A stretch of DNA of 64,000 nt, taken from Flavobacterium sp. 5. Lineage in GTDB: Bacteria > Bacteroidota > Bacteroidia > Flavobacteriales > Flavobacteriaceae. Location: NCBI RefSeq assembly GCF_002813295.1, contig NZ_PHUE01000001.1:4154001-4218000 (forward strand), in the 5' to 3' direction. The translations under genes and the position numbers were made by a program. Below, piece after piece: positions 39,888-49,700 of this stretch (positions are counted from its first letter, which is position 1; each line of letters opens with the position of its first letter). The notes below the pieces were generated by a model, which saw nothing but the letters and a program-made list of their open reading frames with translations, had not been told where the DNA came from and did not search any database.

Positions 39888-40976
39888 TTACTTTATTTTT
39901 CGAATTCTCCATATAAATTTACTAGGCATATCATTTCCCATCAAATAACCCCAAGGTTCTAAAGATTCAATTCTATCAAAAATAATTTTTAGAATAGCCA
40001 AAAGTGGTATTGCCAAAAACATACCTGAAATACCTGCTAAAGTACCTCCAATAATAATTCCCAATATTGAAACAAATGCATTAATTTCTACTTTGGAATT
40101 AATAATTAATGGCACTAGTATATTATTATCAATTAATTGAACAATAATATTCACAATCAAAATTCCTAATATTATTGATGTTTCGGATGAACCTGTTAAT
40201 GATGCTAAAACGGTTATTATTCCAGCAATCAAAATACCTATATATGGAATTAGGTTTAAAATCCCCGTTATAAGCCCTAATAGTATAAAGTATTTTATAC
40301 CAATAATCCAAAGTCCTAAGCTCGTTAAAACTGAAACAATAATCATTTCGAGAATTAATCCTACAATGTATTTATTTATTGAAACTTTTATTTGAGACAA
40401 AATATCTTTTAAAACCAAATGATTTTCTTTGTCTATTAACTTTGCAAGGAATAGAATAAAATGATCTTTATATAATAAAAACAAAAAAGTGTAAATAGGA
40501 ATGATAGTGCTGTCCAAGAGTATATCACTTATAGATAATATTGCAGAGCCAATAGTACCTGTACCATTTTTAACAGAGTCTTTAGTTACAGTGTTAATAT
40601 ACTTTTTTTGTTCTCCAATACTTACATTAAAATTGCCTTTTATAAACTTATGCACTTCAATTATAAAAGCATTTGCGTTTTTTTTAATTGTCTCAAAATC
40701 ATTAGCCATATCAGTAACTTGGTAAGAAATAAAAGCTAAAATTCCAATAATAAACGCTGCAAAAAGTAAAACACAGGTTATAGCTGCAAGGTATCTCGGA
40801 AATTTAATTTTGGTGTTCAAGAAGGTAAATATAGGAACCAATAAAACAGCAAATAAAAATGCCATCAAGACTTGTGTAAAGATATCTTTTGCTATATAAA
40901 AAATGTAAGTTAAACAAATTACACTTAGAAGTATGCAAGGGAATTTAACATAGAATGGTAATTTTACAGGTTCCAT
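39888..40976 (-). CDS. AI-2E family transporter
   Basis: A 362-residue membrane protein with about 8 segments and the family signature near the C-terminus: GLITGILNLIPYIGILIAGIITVLASL in pieces (GILNLIPYIG) and GGTLAGISGMFLAIPLLAILKIIFDR. AI-2E family members export diverse small molecules or ions; only some are linked to autoinducer-2. The sequence is complete. The upstream region (40977-41240) is AT-rich without genes and leads to an inserted IS. Confidence 0.92.
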   Translation of the reverse strand: MEPVKLPFYVKFPCILLSVICLTYIFYIAKDIFTQVLMAFLFAVLLVPIFTFLNTKIKFPRYLAAITCVLLFAAFIIGILAFISYQVTDMANDFETIKKNANAFIIEVHKFIKGNFNVSIGEQKKYINTVTKDSVKNGTGTIGSAILSISDILLDSTIIPIYTFLFLLYKDHFILFLAKLIDKENHLVLKDILSQIKVSINKYIVGLILEMIIVSVLTSLGLWIIGIKYFILLGLITGILNLIPYIGILIAGIITVLASLTGSSETSIILGILIVNIIVQLIDNNILVPLIINSKVEINAFVSILGIIIGGTLAGISGMFLAIPLLAILKIIFDRIESLEPWGYLMGNDMPSKFIWRIRKIK

Positions 40977-41231
40977 AATTGAATATAATTAATTTTGAAA
41001 GTTGAATATATCATAAACAAAATTGGTCTTTTATTCAATATTTTATGTTGTATTTTTTCTTTATTATTTTATAAGATTCCCATTAGAAATTTAATCTAAA
41101 TAGAACTGTTTTTTTAATAATTTAGTTAAGATTAAAAAACATAATTAAGTACTAATTCGAGTTTAATTGTAAAAAAAATGTAAATTTTCAGGGCCAAATA
41201 ATTTACTAAAAAAAAACAAAAGAAAAAAGCA

Positions 41232-41240
41232 CTATTTAAG
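41232..41240. repeat. Left target-site duplication of the IS (CTATTTAAG)
   Basis: CTATTTAAG at 41232-41240 is identical to 42610-42618, immediately outside the two inverted-repeat ends. A 9-base duplication (10 if the adjoining A is counted) fits IS4-type insertion. Confidence 0.85.
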
Positions 41241-41248
41241 TAGTCATG

Positions 41249-41276
41249 GTCGGAAGAAAATCTTCCGACTTTTTTT
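41249..41276 (+). terminator. Hairpin terminator inside the left IS end
   Basis: GTCGGAAGA (41249-41257) pairs with TCTTCCGAC (41261-41269) and is followed by seven T. It includes part of the inverted repeat and would block read-through from outside into the transposase gene, a known way of insulating ISs from activation. Confidence 0.75.
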
Positions 41277-41359
41277 GTTTTTAATTATTTATTTAACGAG
41301 ATTTTTCTTGTTTATAGTATTGATTTTACGTATATTTATTACTGGTAAATCAGTAATCT

Positions 41360-42580
41360 ATGGCAAATTTTAAAGACCACAAAGTATCCGTTAAAGAGTT
41401 ATTAGGCTTCATTCCAGAGGCTCTCTTATCCCATCTTTCCACCAGTACTAAAGTAGATCATTATTCAAAAGTTCTTCATGGCAAAAAAGTATTTTATCTG
41501 CTTTTATATTCTATAATGGATAACGAAAAGCTCAGCCAACGAACATTGGAAGACACCTTTAACTATTCAGGTTTTAAATCTATATTTAACTTGGATGAAT
41601 CAGAAACTATCCGAAGAAGTTCAATTTCAGAGAGACTCTCGAAGATTGATGCGAGTTATTTCAAAGAAATTTTTGAATGTATGTATGATCGTTTTTCTGA
41701 GAGTTACAATCAGTTAGAAAGAGGCAAGTATAATTTAATTCGGGTAGATAGTACCATTGTTGCAGAAGCTGCTGGAAAACTCAAAGAAGGTATTGATCAA
41801 AAAAGCGGTAAAAAACTTATAAAATATAGTGTTTCCTTTGACGGAATTCTTCCTTCTGGTGTTGAGATATTTAATGCTCAAAGATATTCAGCAGAAGATA
41901 ATGCTCTTCCCGAAGCTATTTTAAATCAAGTAAAAAAAGATACTGAACATAGCAATATTTACATTATCGACAGAGGTATTCAATCCACCCGAACTATGAA
42001 AGACTTTGATAAAAAGAATATCAAATTTGTTATCAGGTCTAAGGAAAACCGAAAACATCAAGAAATACGGTCTTTGATTCTGGAAAATCAGGATTTAGAT
42101 ATTGGAGAAAATATCTTAATTCAAGACAGTATTGTCAACCTTTACACAGGTGTTCCAATAAAAAACAAGCGAGGGAACACACATCATCGCCAAGAAAAAG
42201 TCGATAATCAATTCAGGCTAGTGGTTGTGAAAAACAAACAAAATCCCGAAAAAGTTTTTTGGTTTATTACTAATGATTTTCAACTTACTGCTAAAGAAGT
42301 TGCTGATTATTACAGGAAAAGATGGGATATTGAAGTTTTTTTTAGATTTATCAAACAAGAACTCAATTTTAGTCATCTTGTTTCACTCAGCAAAAATGGA
42401 ATAGAAGTAATGGTTTATATGACTTTAATTGTAGCAATGCTTATCCTTATATATAAAAAAGCAAATAATATTGGTTATAAAACCGCTAAAAGAAGATTTG
42501 TTTTGGAACTTAGAGAACTTATTACTGCAATAATGATAACGTTGGCAGGTGGAGATCCTTCAAAAGTCTTTAAAACATAA
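41360..42580 (+). CDS. IS4-family transposase (DDE)
   Basis: A 406-residue DDE transposase of the DDE_Tnp_1/IS4 class. The first catalytic Asp lies in IRVDSTIVAEA, the second in IYIIDRGIQS, and the Glu in the family Y-2-R-3-E-6-K signature, YRKRWDIEVFFRFIKQEL. The N-terminal DUF4372-like helical part (KVSVKELLGFIPEALLSHL) is present. The frame is complete, so the IS may be mobile. It has no accessory gene. Confidence 0.93.
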   Translation: MANFKDHKVSVKELLGFIPEALLSHLSTSTKVDHYSKVLHGKKVFYLLLYSIMDNEKLSQRTLEDTFNYSGFKSIFNLDESETIRRSSISERLSKIDASYFKEIFECMYDRFSESYNQLERGKYNLIRVDSTIVAEAAGKLKEGIDQKSGKKLIKYSVSFDGILPSGVEIFNAQRYSAEDNALPEAILNQVKKDTEHSNIYIIDRGIQSTRTMKDFDKKNIKFVIRSKENRKHQEIRSLILENQDLDIGENILIQDSIVNLYTGVPIKNKRGNTHHRQEKVDNQFRLVVVKNKQNPEKVFWFITNDFQLTAKEVADYYRKRWDIEVFFRFIKQELNFSHLVSLSKNGIEVMVYMTLIVAMLILIYKKANNIGYKTAKRRFVLELRELITAIMITLAGGDPSKVFKT

Positions 42581-42609
42581 GTGGCCGGAATTTCTTCCGA
42601 CCACTACTA

Positions 42610-42618
42610 CTATTTAAG
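42610..42618. repeat. Right target-site duplication of the IS (CTATTTAAG)
   Basis: Exact copy of 41232-41240, directly after the right inverted repeat. Confidence 0.85.
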
Positions 42619-42639
42619 TGCTCTTTTCTTTTGTTTTTT

Positions 42640-43179
42640 TTAGTGTTTTCCTTTACCATGTCCTTTTCCTCCATGATTTCCGTTGTCATGGTGATCATCA
42701 TGATGATTACCATAATTACCATTACTATGGTTATCATTATCATAATGCTCATGATATGCTCCTCTGTTTTTTTGAGGTTTTCCTTTGTATCCTTTGTAAT
42801 ATTTTACTTTGTGAGCGTTAAAATATACATAAGGAGCATTACCATGATAATCATTTAAAACTACTTTATAACCATTGTATAAGTTGTAATTTCTGCAATA
42901 ACTTGGTAATCTTGAAGAACGAATCCAACTGCCATTTCCAAAATAAATGTACTGAGATAGTCTAATATCATAGTACACCTGTATATCCGGAAGATAATAG
43001 TATTCCATATTGTCGTATCCTACAGGTCCCCATTCAGGAGGAGATGCAACTACGACTCTTGGTGATGCCACAACAACTGGTGGAGGTGTTCCAATGTTGA
43101 CATTTACAGACACTTGTGACTGTACTGAACTCGCCGATAAAAAAAGGAGTCCGATAATAAATAATTTAATTGTTTTCAT
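42640..43179 (-). CDS. Secreted protein with histidine-rich C-terminus
   Basis: A 179-residue protein with a signal peptide (LFIIGLLFLSASSVQSQ). The middle is Tyr/Asn-rich (YYYLPDIQVYYDIRLSQYIYFGNGSW), and the last 40 residues are dominated by His, Asn, Gly and Asp (HHDDHHDNGNHGGKGHGKGKH). Similar Bacteroidota proteins of unknown function exist. The tail may bind zinc, copper or nickel in the periplasm. The IS lies just beyond its stop. Antisense frames through the low-complexity tail are artefacts. Confidence 0.75.
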   Translation of the reverse strand: MKTIKLFIIGLLFLSASSVQSQVSVNVNIGTPPPVVVASPRVVVASPPEWGPVGYDNMEYYYLPDIQVYYDIRLSQYIYFGNGSWIRSSRLPSYCRNYNLYNGYKVVLNDYHGNAPYVYFNAHKVKYYKGYKGKPQKNRGAYHEHYDNDNHSNGNYGNHHDDHHDNGNHGGKGHGKGKH

Positions 43180-43228
43180 AGTATTTAGATTTAAGAGTTG
43201 GGTTTAATAATAAAATAATAATTAGGAG

Positions 43229-43762
43229 TTAATCAACAAACTCACTATTTGTGGTTGATGGTTTTTTAATAATTGAAATTCCTTTTTGGAAAAATAAATT
43301 ATTAGGGTATATAACCATTTCCCCTTCTTTAGAACGAAGTGTTACATGAAAAGCACCAATATCTTCAATTTCGCCTTCTACCATATAGTCTTTATCATGG
43401 ATCAAAATGATATCTCCAATCTTAAATGGAAATGAAAAGAACAAAATGATACCAGAAGTAATATTACTCAATATTGACCATTGTGCGAACATTGCCACTC
43501 CAATTATTGTAGCAATAGAAGAAATAGTGACAAAAATCGCTTCAGCTTCTACTCCCCAAATTAAAATAAGAGTAATAAAGAACAAAATTGTAATAAGAAC
43601 GTTAATGTATTTTATAACTAGATTGGTTCTTCTTTCAATAATTTCACTTGTTTTTGCATATCGTCTTATTATTTTGGAAACAAAAGTACGAGATAGAAAT
43701 ACAATCAATAAGAGTACACCAGTACTGATTTCCTCTTTAATATATTGATTTAAAAAATCCAT
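43229..43762 (-). CDS. Small MscS-family mechanosensitive channel
   Basis: A 177-residue protein with three membrane segments followed by an MscS beta domain. The pore-helix-like segment SSIATIIGVAMFAQWSILSNITSGIILFFSFPFKIGD in pieces and GEIEDIGAFHVTLRSKEGEMVIYPNNLFFQKGI are family features. It lacks the long C-terminal vestibule of MscS, as do many short members. It would release solutes under hypo-osmotic stress. It lies 7 bases downstream of maf on the same strand. Confidence 0.88.
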   Translation of the reverse strand: MDFLNQYIKEEISTGVLLLIVFLSRTFVSKIIRRYAKTSEIIERRTNLVIKYINVLITILFFITLILIWGVEAEAIFVTISSIATIIGVAMFAQWSILSNITSGIILFFSFPFKIGDIILIHDKDYMVEGEIEDIGAFHVTLRSKEGEMVIYPNNLFFQKGISIIKKPSTTNSEFVD

Positions 43763-43769
43763 TTTAGTT

Positions 43770-44351
43770 TTATAAATTATTTAAATAGTTATATACTTTA
43801 TCTGTTGGCATTCCCATCACATTAGCATATGATCCTTCAATTTTTGAAACTCCAATAAAACCAATCCATTCCTGTATTCCATAGGCTCCAGCTTTATCAT
43901 AAGGTTTATAATTTTCTAGATAATAAAGAATCGCCTCGTCACTTAACGCATTAAATGTAACTTTTGTTGTCTCATGTAAAAGATTAAAAGACGTTTTTGT
44001 CTTAAAGCAAACCGAAGTGATTACTTCGTGTGTTGCATTCGATAAAGATTTTAAAATCTCAAAAGCATCTTGATGGTCCTTCGGTTTACCTAAAGGGCAA
44101 TTTTTATGCCAAACAATAGTATCACTTGTAATTAATATGTCATTTTCTTGTAATTCACCTTCAAAAGCATTGGCTTTCAGCACTGAAAGATAATTGGTAA
44201 TTTCTTCAGCTTTTAACTCGGGAGGAAAGATTTCTTCAATTTCTTTTAGACGAATTTCAAAATCTAAGTCTAAATCTTTAAAAAATTGTTGTCTTCTTGG
44301 TGAACCTGAAGCTAATATGAGTTTATAGTTTTTGAGTTTTTCTTTAAGCAT
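43770..44351 (-). CDS. maf: Maf-like nucleotide pyrophosphatase
   Basis: About 193 residues from the ATG at 44351, which is preferred over an upstream start at 44396 because the family begins shortly before ILASGSPRR. The signature ASGSPRR, the catalytic SDTIVWH and the C-terminal YGIQEWIGFIGVSKIEGSYANVMGMP match Maf. These enzymes hydrolyse non-canonical nucleoside triphosphates such as dTTP/UTP or m7GTP. The start overlaps the upstream UbiA-type gene by 8 bases, so they are coupled. Confidence 0.9.
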   Translation of the reverse strand: MLKEKLKNYKLILASGSPRRQQFFKDLDLDFEIRLKEIEEIFPPELKAEEITNYLSVLKANAFEGELQENDILITSDTIVWHKNCPLGKPKDHQDAFEILKSLSNATHEVITSVCFKTKTSFNLLHETTKVTFNALSDEAILYYLENYKPYDKAGAYGIQEWIGFIGVSKIEGSYANVMGMPTDKVYNYLNNL

Positions 44352-45270
44352 GATGAAGAATATTATAAGTGACGATAGCAATGGAGAATAGTCCAAATAG
44401 AATAATCAGTTTTAAAACAGTGCTAAGATGATGAAAATCTTGACTTTTTTTAGCATCAGCCATTTTTATGGCAAAATAAATTAATGGTGCAACTATGAAT
44501 ATCAAAGCATATAATGTTGCTAAATATAAATCATTAGCAAAAATGTAGGTTTTAATATAAAATATAACCATTACCAAAGGAATCAAACTTAAAGCAAGCA
44601 CTACTTTAGAGGTACGTTTAATACCCAAAGCTATAGGTAAGGTATTCATTCCTTCGTTATAATCCCCATTAACGTCTTCCAAATCTTTTACAATTTCTCT
44701 AATAAAATTAATCACGAAGGCAAATATTGCATAGTCTAAAAGAATTGAAAACAACTCGGCCATAGCAACTTTATTTCCTGGATTGATAACTGGTAACAGG
44801 TCAAAAACTCCAATAATAATCACGCTAAAAGCAAGTAAAAGAGCGACAACAAAATTTCCGATAAGCAACATCTGTTTTAGGCTTGTAGCATAAAGATATA
44901 AGGTAGCCGAAATAACAATAAAAATCGCTGCAAATCCAGGTTTTGCTATCACATTCGATAAATAAAAACCAGTCCCAACTCCCAAAACTGTAACAGCAAA
45001 ATAAACATTGTAAGCGGTAACTTCGGATATACTTTTACCAACAACAACTTGATTAGGTTTGTTGTCATTGTCAGTTGCCTGATCCATTATATTATTAATA
45101 ACATAACCGCCAGCAGCAATCATAATTGTAGCCAATACTAACAATAAGTATTGCCAATCGTTTAGTGCTAATGGAATACTTTGAAAAGTCAAAAAGCCAT
45201 ATCTAAAAAGAAGCTGCATTAAAGCCAGCATGAGTAGGTTTTGGTAACGTATTAATTTTAGGTATTTCAT
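44344..45270 (-). CDS. UbiA-family prenyltransferase, geranylgeranylglycerol-phosphate geranylgeranyltransferase-like
   Basis: A 308-residue membrane prenyltransferase with about 8-9 segments. The first Asp-rich motif is NNIMDQATD, in the context GGYVINNIMDQATDNDNKPNQ, and the second is near REIVKDLEDVNGD. The homologue in Bacteroidota is usually annotated as geranylgeranylglycerol-phosphate geranylgeranyltransferase, but the physiological product in Flavobacteria is not certain. It is in the conserved MscS-Maf-UbiA-KdsC-DUF2520 cluster. Confidence 0.85.
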   Translation of the reverse strand: MKYLKLIRYQNLLMLALMQLLFRYGFLTFQSIPLALNDWQYLLLVLATIMIAAGGYVINNIMDQATDNDNKPNQVVVGKSISEVTAYNVYFAVTVLGVGTGFYLSNVIAKPGFAAIFIVISATLYLYATSLKQMLLIGNFVVALLLAFSVIIIGVFDLLPVINPGNKVAMAELFSILLDYAIFAFVINFIREIVKDLEDVNGDYNEGMNTLPIALGIKRTSKVVLALSLIPLVMVIFYIKTYIFANDLYLATLYALIFIVAPLIYFAIKMADAKKSQDFHHLSTVLKLIILFGLFSIAIVTYNILHHA

Positions 45271-45316
45271 GTTTTTGTTTCGTTATTCTTTTTGTATGAT
45301 TGATGTTTTTAAATGA

Positions 45317-45844
45317 TTAATCATGTTTTCCATCAAAATACTTCATCCATTTTCCTTGCACTTTCATCACTTGTTCGATTACATCCCGAACAGCACCTTT
45401 GCCTCCATTTTTGTGTGATATATATCTGGAAATTGTTTTAATTTCAGGACTTGCATCTTGTGGACAAGAAGGTAAACCAACTAATTTCATTACATGATAA
45501 TCTGGGATATCGTCGCCCATATACAAAACTTGTTCCGGCTTAATGTTATAAACATCCGTGTATTCTTTGAATGTTTTTACTTTATCTGGAGTTCCCAAAT
45601 GAATATCGGTAATTCCTAAGTTTCGTAGTCTCACTCGAACTCCTTCGTTACTTCCACCTGAAATAATACATACATGGTAACCACTTTCTATAGCTGCTTT
45701 CATGGCATAGCCATCGCGAATGTTCATTATTCTTAACATTTCTCCTTCATTACTAACATGGACAGAACCGTCAGTAAGTACGCCATCTACGTCAAAAATA
45801 AACGTAGTAATATCATTCATTATTTCTTTATAGCTTTTTGCCAT
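45317..45844 (-). CDS. KdsC-like HAD-IIIA phosphatase (KDO 8-phosphate phosphatase)
   Basis: A 175-residue HAD phosphatase without a cap. Motif I is FDVDGVLTDGSV, the second region IISGGSNEGVRVR, and motif IV MGDDIPD. These match KdsC, which removes phosphate from KDO 8-phosphate in lipopolysaccharide core synthesis. The protein is of family length. It overlaps the upstream DUF2520 gene by 17 bases. No kdsA/kdsB lies in the window. Confidence 0.88.
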   Translation of the reverse strand: MAKSYKEIMNDITTFIFDVDGVLTDGSVHVSNEGEMLRIMNIRDGYAMKAAIESGYHVCIISGGSNEGVRVRLRNLGITDIHLGTPDKVKTFKEYTDVYNIKPEQVLYMGDDIPDYHVMKLVGLPSCPQDASPEIKTISRYISHKNGGKGAVRDVIEQVMKVQGKWMKYFDGKHD

Positions 45845-46589
45845 GATTTTGTATAGATTGTGTTAGTATTTTATAAATTGTAGATTGATTTTCATCAGAT
45901 AAAAAAGATTCATGTGCTTCTATAGTCGAAATATCATTGCGTTTTGCAGGACCAGTTTGAGCATCTTGAGGTGAAAGCGTTAATAATTTTTCAGCTGTTT
46001 CAAGAATCAAAGGCTTTAAAATATCGAAAGAAACATGATTCTCTAAACAAATCTCATTTCCTAATTGATATAAATAGTTAGTGAAATTATTAACAAAAAC
46101 GGCCGCAACATGCAAAGCTTTTCGTTGATGAGAATCAATCGCATATATGTTGTTTGAAATTGAATGAGCTACTTTTTCTAATATTGCATAATCTTCTTCA
46201 AACTGAGTTTCAAGACAAAAGGGGATGGTTTTAAAATCAATTGGTTTTCCTTTGGTAAAAGTCTGCAAAGGATAAAAAACGCCTTTTCTGTTTTTGTTAT
46301 CCAATGAAGTCAATGGTGCTGTGCCAGATGTATGAACTACTAATCGATTTTCAAAAGTTAAGTGCGAAGAAACATTTGCAATAGCATCATCAGAAACGGC
46401 TATAATATACAAATCTGCTTCTGCCAAAGCGTTCCAATCATTGGTGATTTTGCTCGGATCGAGATTAGATATAATTTGTTTTTGGTTTCTTGAAAACACT
46501 TGAATGATATCAATCGCTTTACTTTTTGCGAAAGCATCAATCAGGTGTTGCGCTACATTTCCAGAACCGATAATCGTAATTTTAATCAT
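45828..46589 (-). CDS. Rossmann-fold/DUF2520 dehydrogenase-like protein
   Basis: A 253-residue two-domain protein: an N-terminal NAD(P)-binding Rossmann fold with IIGSGNVAQHLIDAF and VHTSGTAPL, and a C-terminal helical DUF2520 domain (HQRKALHVAAVFVNNFTNYLYQLG). It resembles pyrroline-5-carboxylate reductase and F420-dependent oxidoreductases in fold; the substrate is unknown. It is the first gene of the minus-strand cluster, diverging from ccsBA. Confidence 0.88.
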   Translation of the reverse strand: MIKITIIGSGNVAQHLIDAFAKSKAIDIIQVFSRNQKQIISNLDPSKITNDWNALAEADLYIIAVSDDAIANVSSHLTFENRLVVHTSGTAPLTSLDNKNRKGVFYPLQTFTKGKPIDFKTIPFCLETQFEEDYAILEKVAHSISNNIYAIDSHQRKALHVAAVFVNNFTNYLYQLGNEICLENHVSFDILKPLILETAEKLLTLSPQDAQTGPAKRNDISTIEAHESFLSDENQSTIYKILTQSIQNHGKKL

Positions 46590-46746
46590 TTGGCAAAATT
46601 AACAAAAAAAAAGAAGAGTTGAATTCAAAATTTTGATTCATGATATAACAACAGTAAGCATAGTTTATTGTTTTTTGTTTAAAAAAGGATGCTTATTTTT
46701 GGTTTAAATTAACAATTGGCTATTAAAACAAGTGGACAAATTTAAG

Positions 46747-46754
46747 TACTTTTG
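46747..46754 (+). promoter_or_regulatory. -7 box TACTTTTG of the ccsBA promoter
   Basis: TACTTTTG matches TAnnTTTG exactly, 44 bases before the ATG at 46798. No TTG is seen at 17-23 bases upstream. The box lies downstream of the alternative ATG at 46732 and so argues for the later start. Confidence 0.5.
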
Positions 46755-46797
46755 CGACACTTTACATAAACGTTATATAAACGAAATTTATTCCCAA

Positions 46798-49700
46798 ATG
46801 AATAAAAAATTATTTTCTGTACTATTCTCAACACGATTAATGGCTTTACTGTTCTTAACTTTTGCAATAGCAATGGGTACTGGAACTTTTATCGAAAGTA
46901 AATACAATACTGATACCGCTCGAATTTTAATCTACAACACCTGGTGGTTTGAGGCCATTATGGGATTTTTTATGATTAATTTCATTGGAAACATAAAACG
47001 TTATAATTTATTAAGAAAAGAAAAATGGGCTACTTTAATGCTTCATTTGTCTTTTATTTTCATCATTGGAGGAGCTTTTATCACGCGTTATATTAGTTTT
47101 GAAGGAATGATGCCTATTCGCGAAGGTGCTGCAGAAAATCAATTTTACTCAGATAAAATGTTTTTAACTCTTTTTGTCGATGGTGAATACAAAGGAGAAA
47201 TGAAACGTAGAGTTTTTGATAAATCACTTTTATTATCGCCAGTTACCGATAATAATTTTTCTATGAAAGGTGATTTTGCAGGAAATCCATTTGAAGTGCA
47301 GTACCAAAATTATATTATGGGTGCCAAAGAATACGTTAAGCCCGACCCAAAAGGGACTTTGTATTTTAAACTAGTTGAAGCTGGTGATGGTGGCAGAGAA
47401 GAACATTTTTTGAAATCAGGAGAAGTTCAAAACATTCATAATGTTCTTTTTGCTTTGAATAAACATACTGATGGTGCTATAAATATTACGACCACAGAAG
47501 GTGATTATAAAATCCAAATGCCTTTTGAAGGTAATTTTATGAGAATGGCTGATAAATTGCAAGGTAAAGTTGTAAAAGACATTTCTCAACCTTTGATGAT
47601 GCGTTCGTTGTATAGCATTGGAGACATTCGTTTTGTGTTTCCAGACCCTGCTGTTACAGGAGTAATTGATTATGAAACTAAAAATGATTTTAAAGCAAAA
47701 AGTCATGATGATGTTTTAGTCGTAAAATTGATTGCCAATGGCAAAGAAGAAACCATAAGTTTATTAGGTACTAAAGGGAAAGTTGGCGACTCTAAAACAG
47801 TTAAAATAGGAGGGACCGAATATTCTTTTTTCTACGGAAGTAAAGCCTATGTATTGCCTTTCAAAATTAAATTAAATGACTTTATTGCTAGTAAATATCC
47901 AGGAACTGAGAAAAGTTATTCGTCATTCGAAAGTCAGGTGACTGTTCAGGACTCTACAAAACCATTTGATGCTAGAATATATATGAATCACGTTTTGGAT
48001 CACGAAGGATATCGCTTTTTTCAATCGTCATTCGATCCGGACGAGAAAGGTACGGTTTTATCTGTAAACCATGATTATTGGGGAACAACCATCACTTATA
48101 TTGGTTATTTTATGTTGTTTTTTAGTATGTTGGCAATTTTGTTTGTTAAACATTCTCGTTTTGCAGACTTGAAAAGAAAACTAGAAGTCGTGAAAAATAA
48201 AAAAGCCAAACTAATAACGATTTTAGTTTTGTTTTTGAGCATTTCAAGTTTTGCACAAGAACATGTCGGACACAATCATACTAATGATGAAGCTAATCAT
48301 TCGCATACAGAAAGTGCAGCTCATGTTCGAGTAAAACCAACTCAGAAGCAATTGGATTCTATATTGACTGCTTTTACAGTGACTAAAGAACATGCAGCAA
48401 AATTTGGACGATTAATTATTCAAGATGCTGGTGGACGAATGAAACCTATTAATACTTTTTCATCTGAATTGTTGCGAAAAGTAAGTCACTCAGATACTTA
48501 TAATGGAATGAATTCTGATCAGGTATTTTTGTCGATGACACAAAGCGCACAATTATGGATTGAAATTCCATTGATTTATATTAAGCCTGGAAATGATAGT
48601 ATTCGTCACATAATAGGTGTTGATGTTAAAGATGCATATGCTCCTTTTATTTCTTTCTTTGATGAAAAAGGGAATTATAAATTAGCTAAATATTTAGATG
48701 AAGCCTATAAAGCTGGAAATCCAGATCAATTTGAAAAAGATTTTGTAGAAACTGATAAGAAAGTAAACTTAATGGAATCGGCGTTGAGCGGAAGTATTTT
48801 AAGAATTTTTCCAATTCCAAATGATCCAGGAAATAAATGGATTTCTTATTTAGAACTTGAACACGCTGGTTTAAAGGGAATGGATTCTACGTATACCAAA
48901 AGTATTTTACCACTTTATTTTGGGACTTTAGGACACGCTATTCAAACAAAAAACTATAAAACTGCCGATGAATTATTAGGAAGTATTGACGGTTTTCAAA
49001 AGAAATTCGGTAGCAAAGTAAGACCAACTGAAGATAAAATTGACTTAGAAATCGCTTATAACAAATATGATTTACTTCAGAAATTACCATTTGCGTATCT
49101 ATTTGCTGCGATTTTGATGTTAGCTTTTACGATTCTTCAAATTTTTAAAGATTCTAAAGTAATGCGAATTTTGGTTAACTCGATGCATGTTATCATTGCA
49201 ATATTATTCTTTTTGCATACCATTACATTAGGAGCTCGTTGGTATATTTCTGGGCACGCACCTTGGAGTAATGCTTATGAAGCTATTGTTTATGTGGCTT
49301 GGGCGACAATGTTTTTTGGGTTAGCCTTTGATATTAAATCAAAATTAACAGTAGCTTCGGCAGCGTTTGTGACAGCAATGATACTTGCGGCGGCTTATGC
49401 TAATTGGATTGACCCAGAGATAGCTAATTTGCAACCTGTTCTAAATTCGTATTGGTTAATGATTCACGTAGCTGTTATTGTGGCTAGTTATGGACCATTT
49501 GCTTTGGGAATGATATTAGGTTTTGTGTCACTTCTTTTGATCTTTTTTACTAATGAAAAGAATAAAGCAAAAATGTCTCTAAATATCAAAGAGATCACGT
49601 ATATCAACGAAATGTCTTTGACAGTTGGTTTAGTTATGTTGACTATTGGAAATTTTCTTGGTGGGCAATGGGCTAATGAAAGCTGGGGACGTTACTGGGG

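Larger units (their letters stand above)
41241..42609 (+). mobile_element. Complete IS4-family insertion sequence, 1369 bp
   Basis: Terminal inverted repeats TAGTCATGGTCGGAAGAAA (left) and TAGTAGTGGTCGGAAGAAA (right, reverse strand) match at 17 of 19 positions. Perfect 9-base target duplications flank them, and one intact transposase gene lies inside. The element sits 22 bases beyond the 3' end of the histidine-rich gene's neighbour side (gene at 42640) and does not interrupt a gene. The intact ends and duplications indicate recent insertion. Confidence 0.9.

Noticed and set aside
42618..42858. Plus-strand open frames opposite the histidine-rich gene
   Set aside because: They are antisense products of the CAT/ATG-rich repetitive tail; the minus-strand gene has a signal peptide and a sensible start.
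46732..46797. Longer start for ccsBA
   Set aside because: A TAnnTTTG promoter box lies between the two possible starts, and the added residues do not resemble the family.
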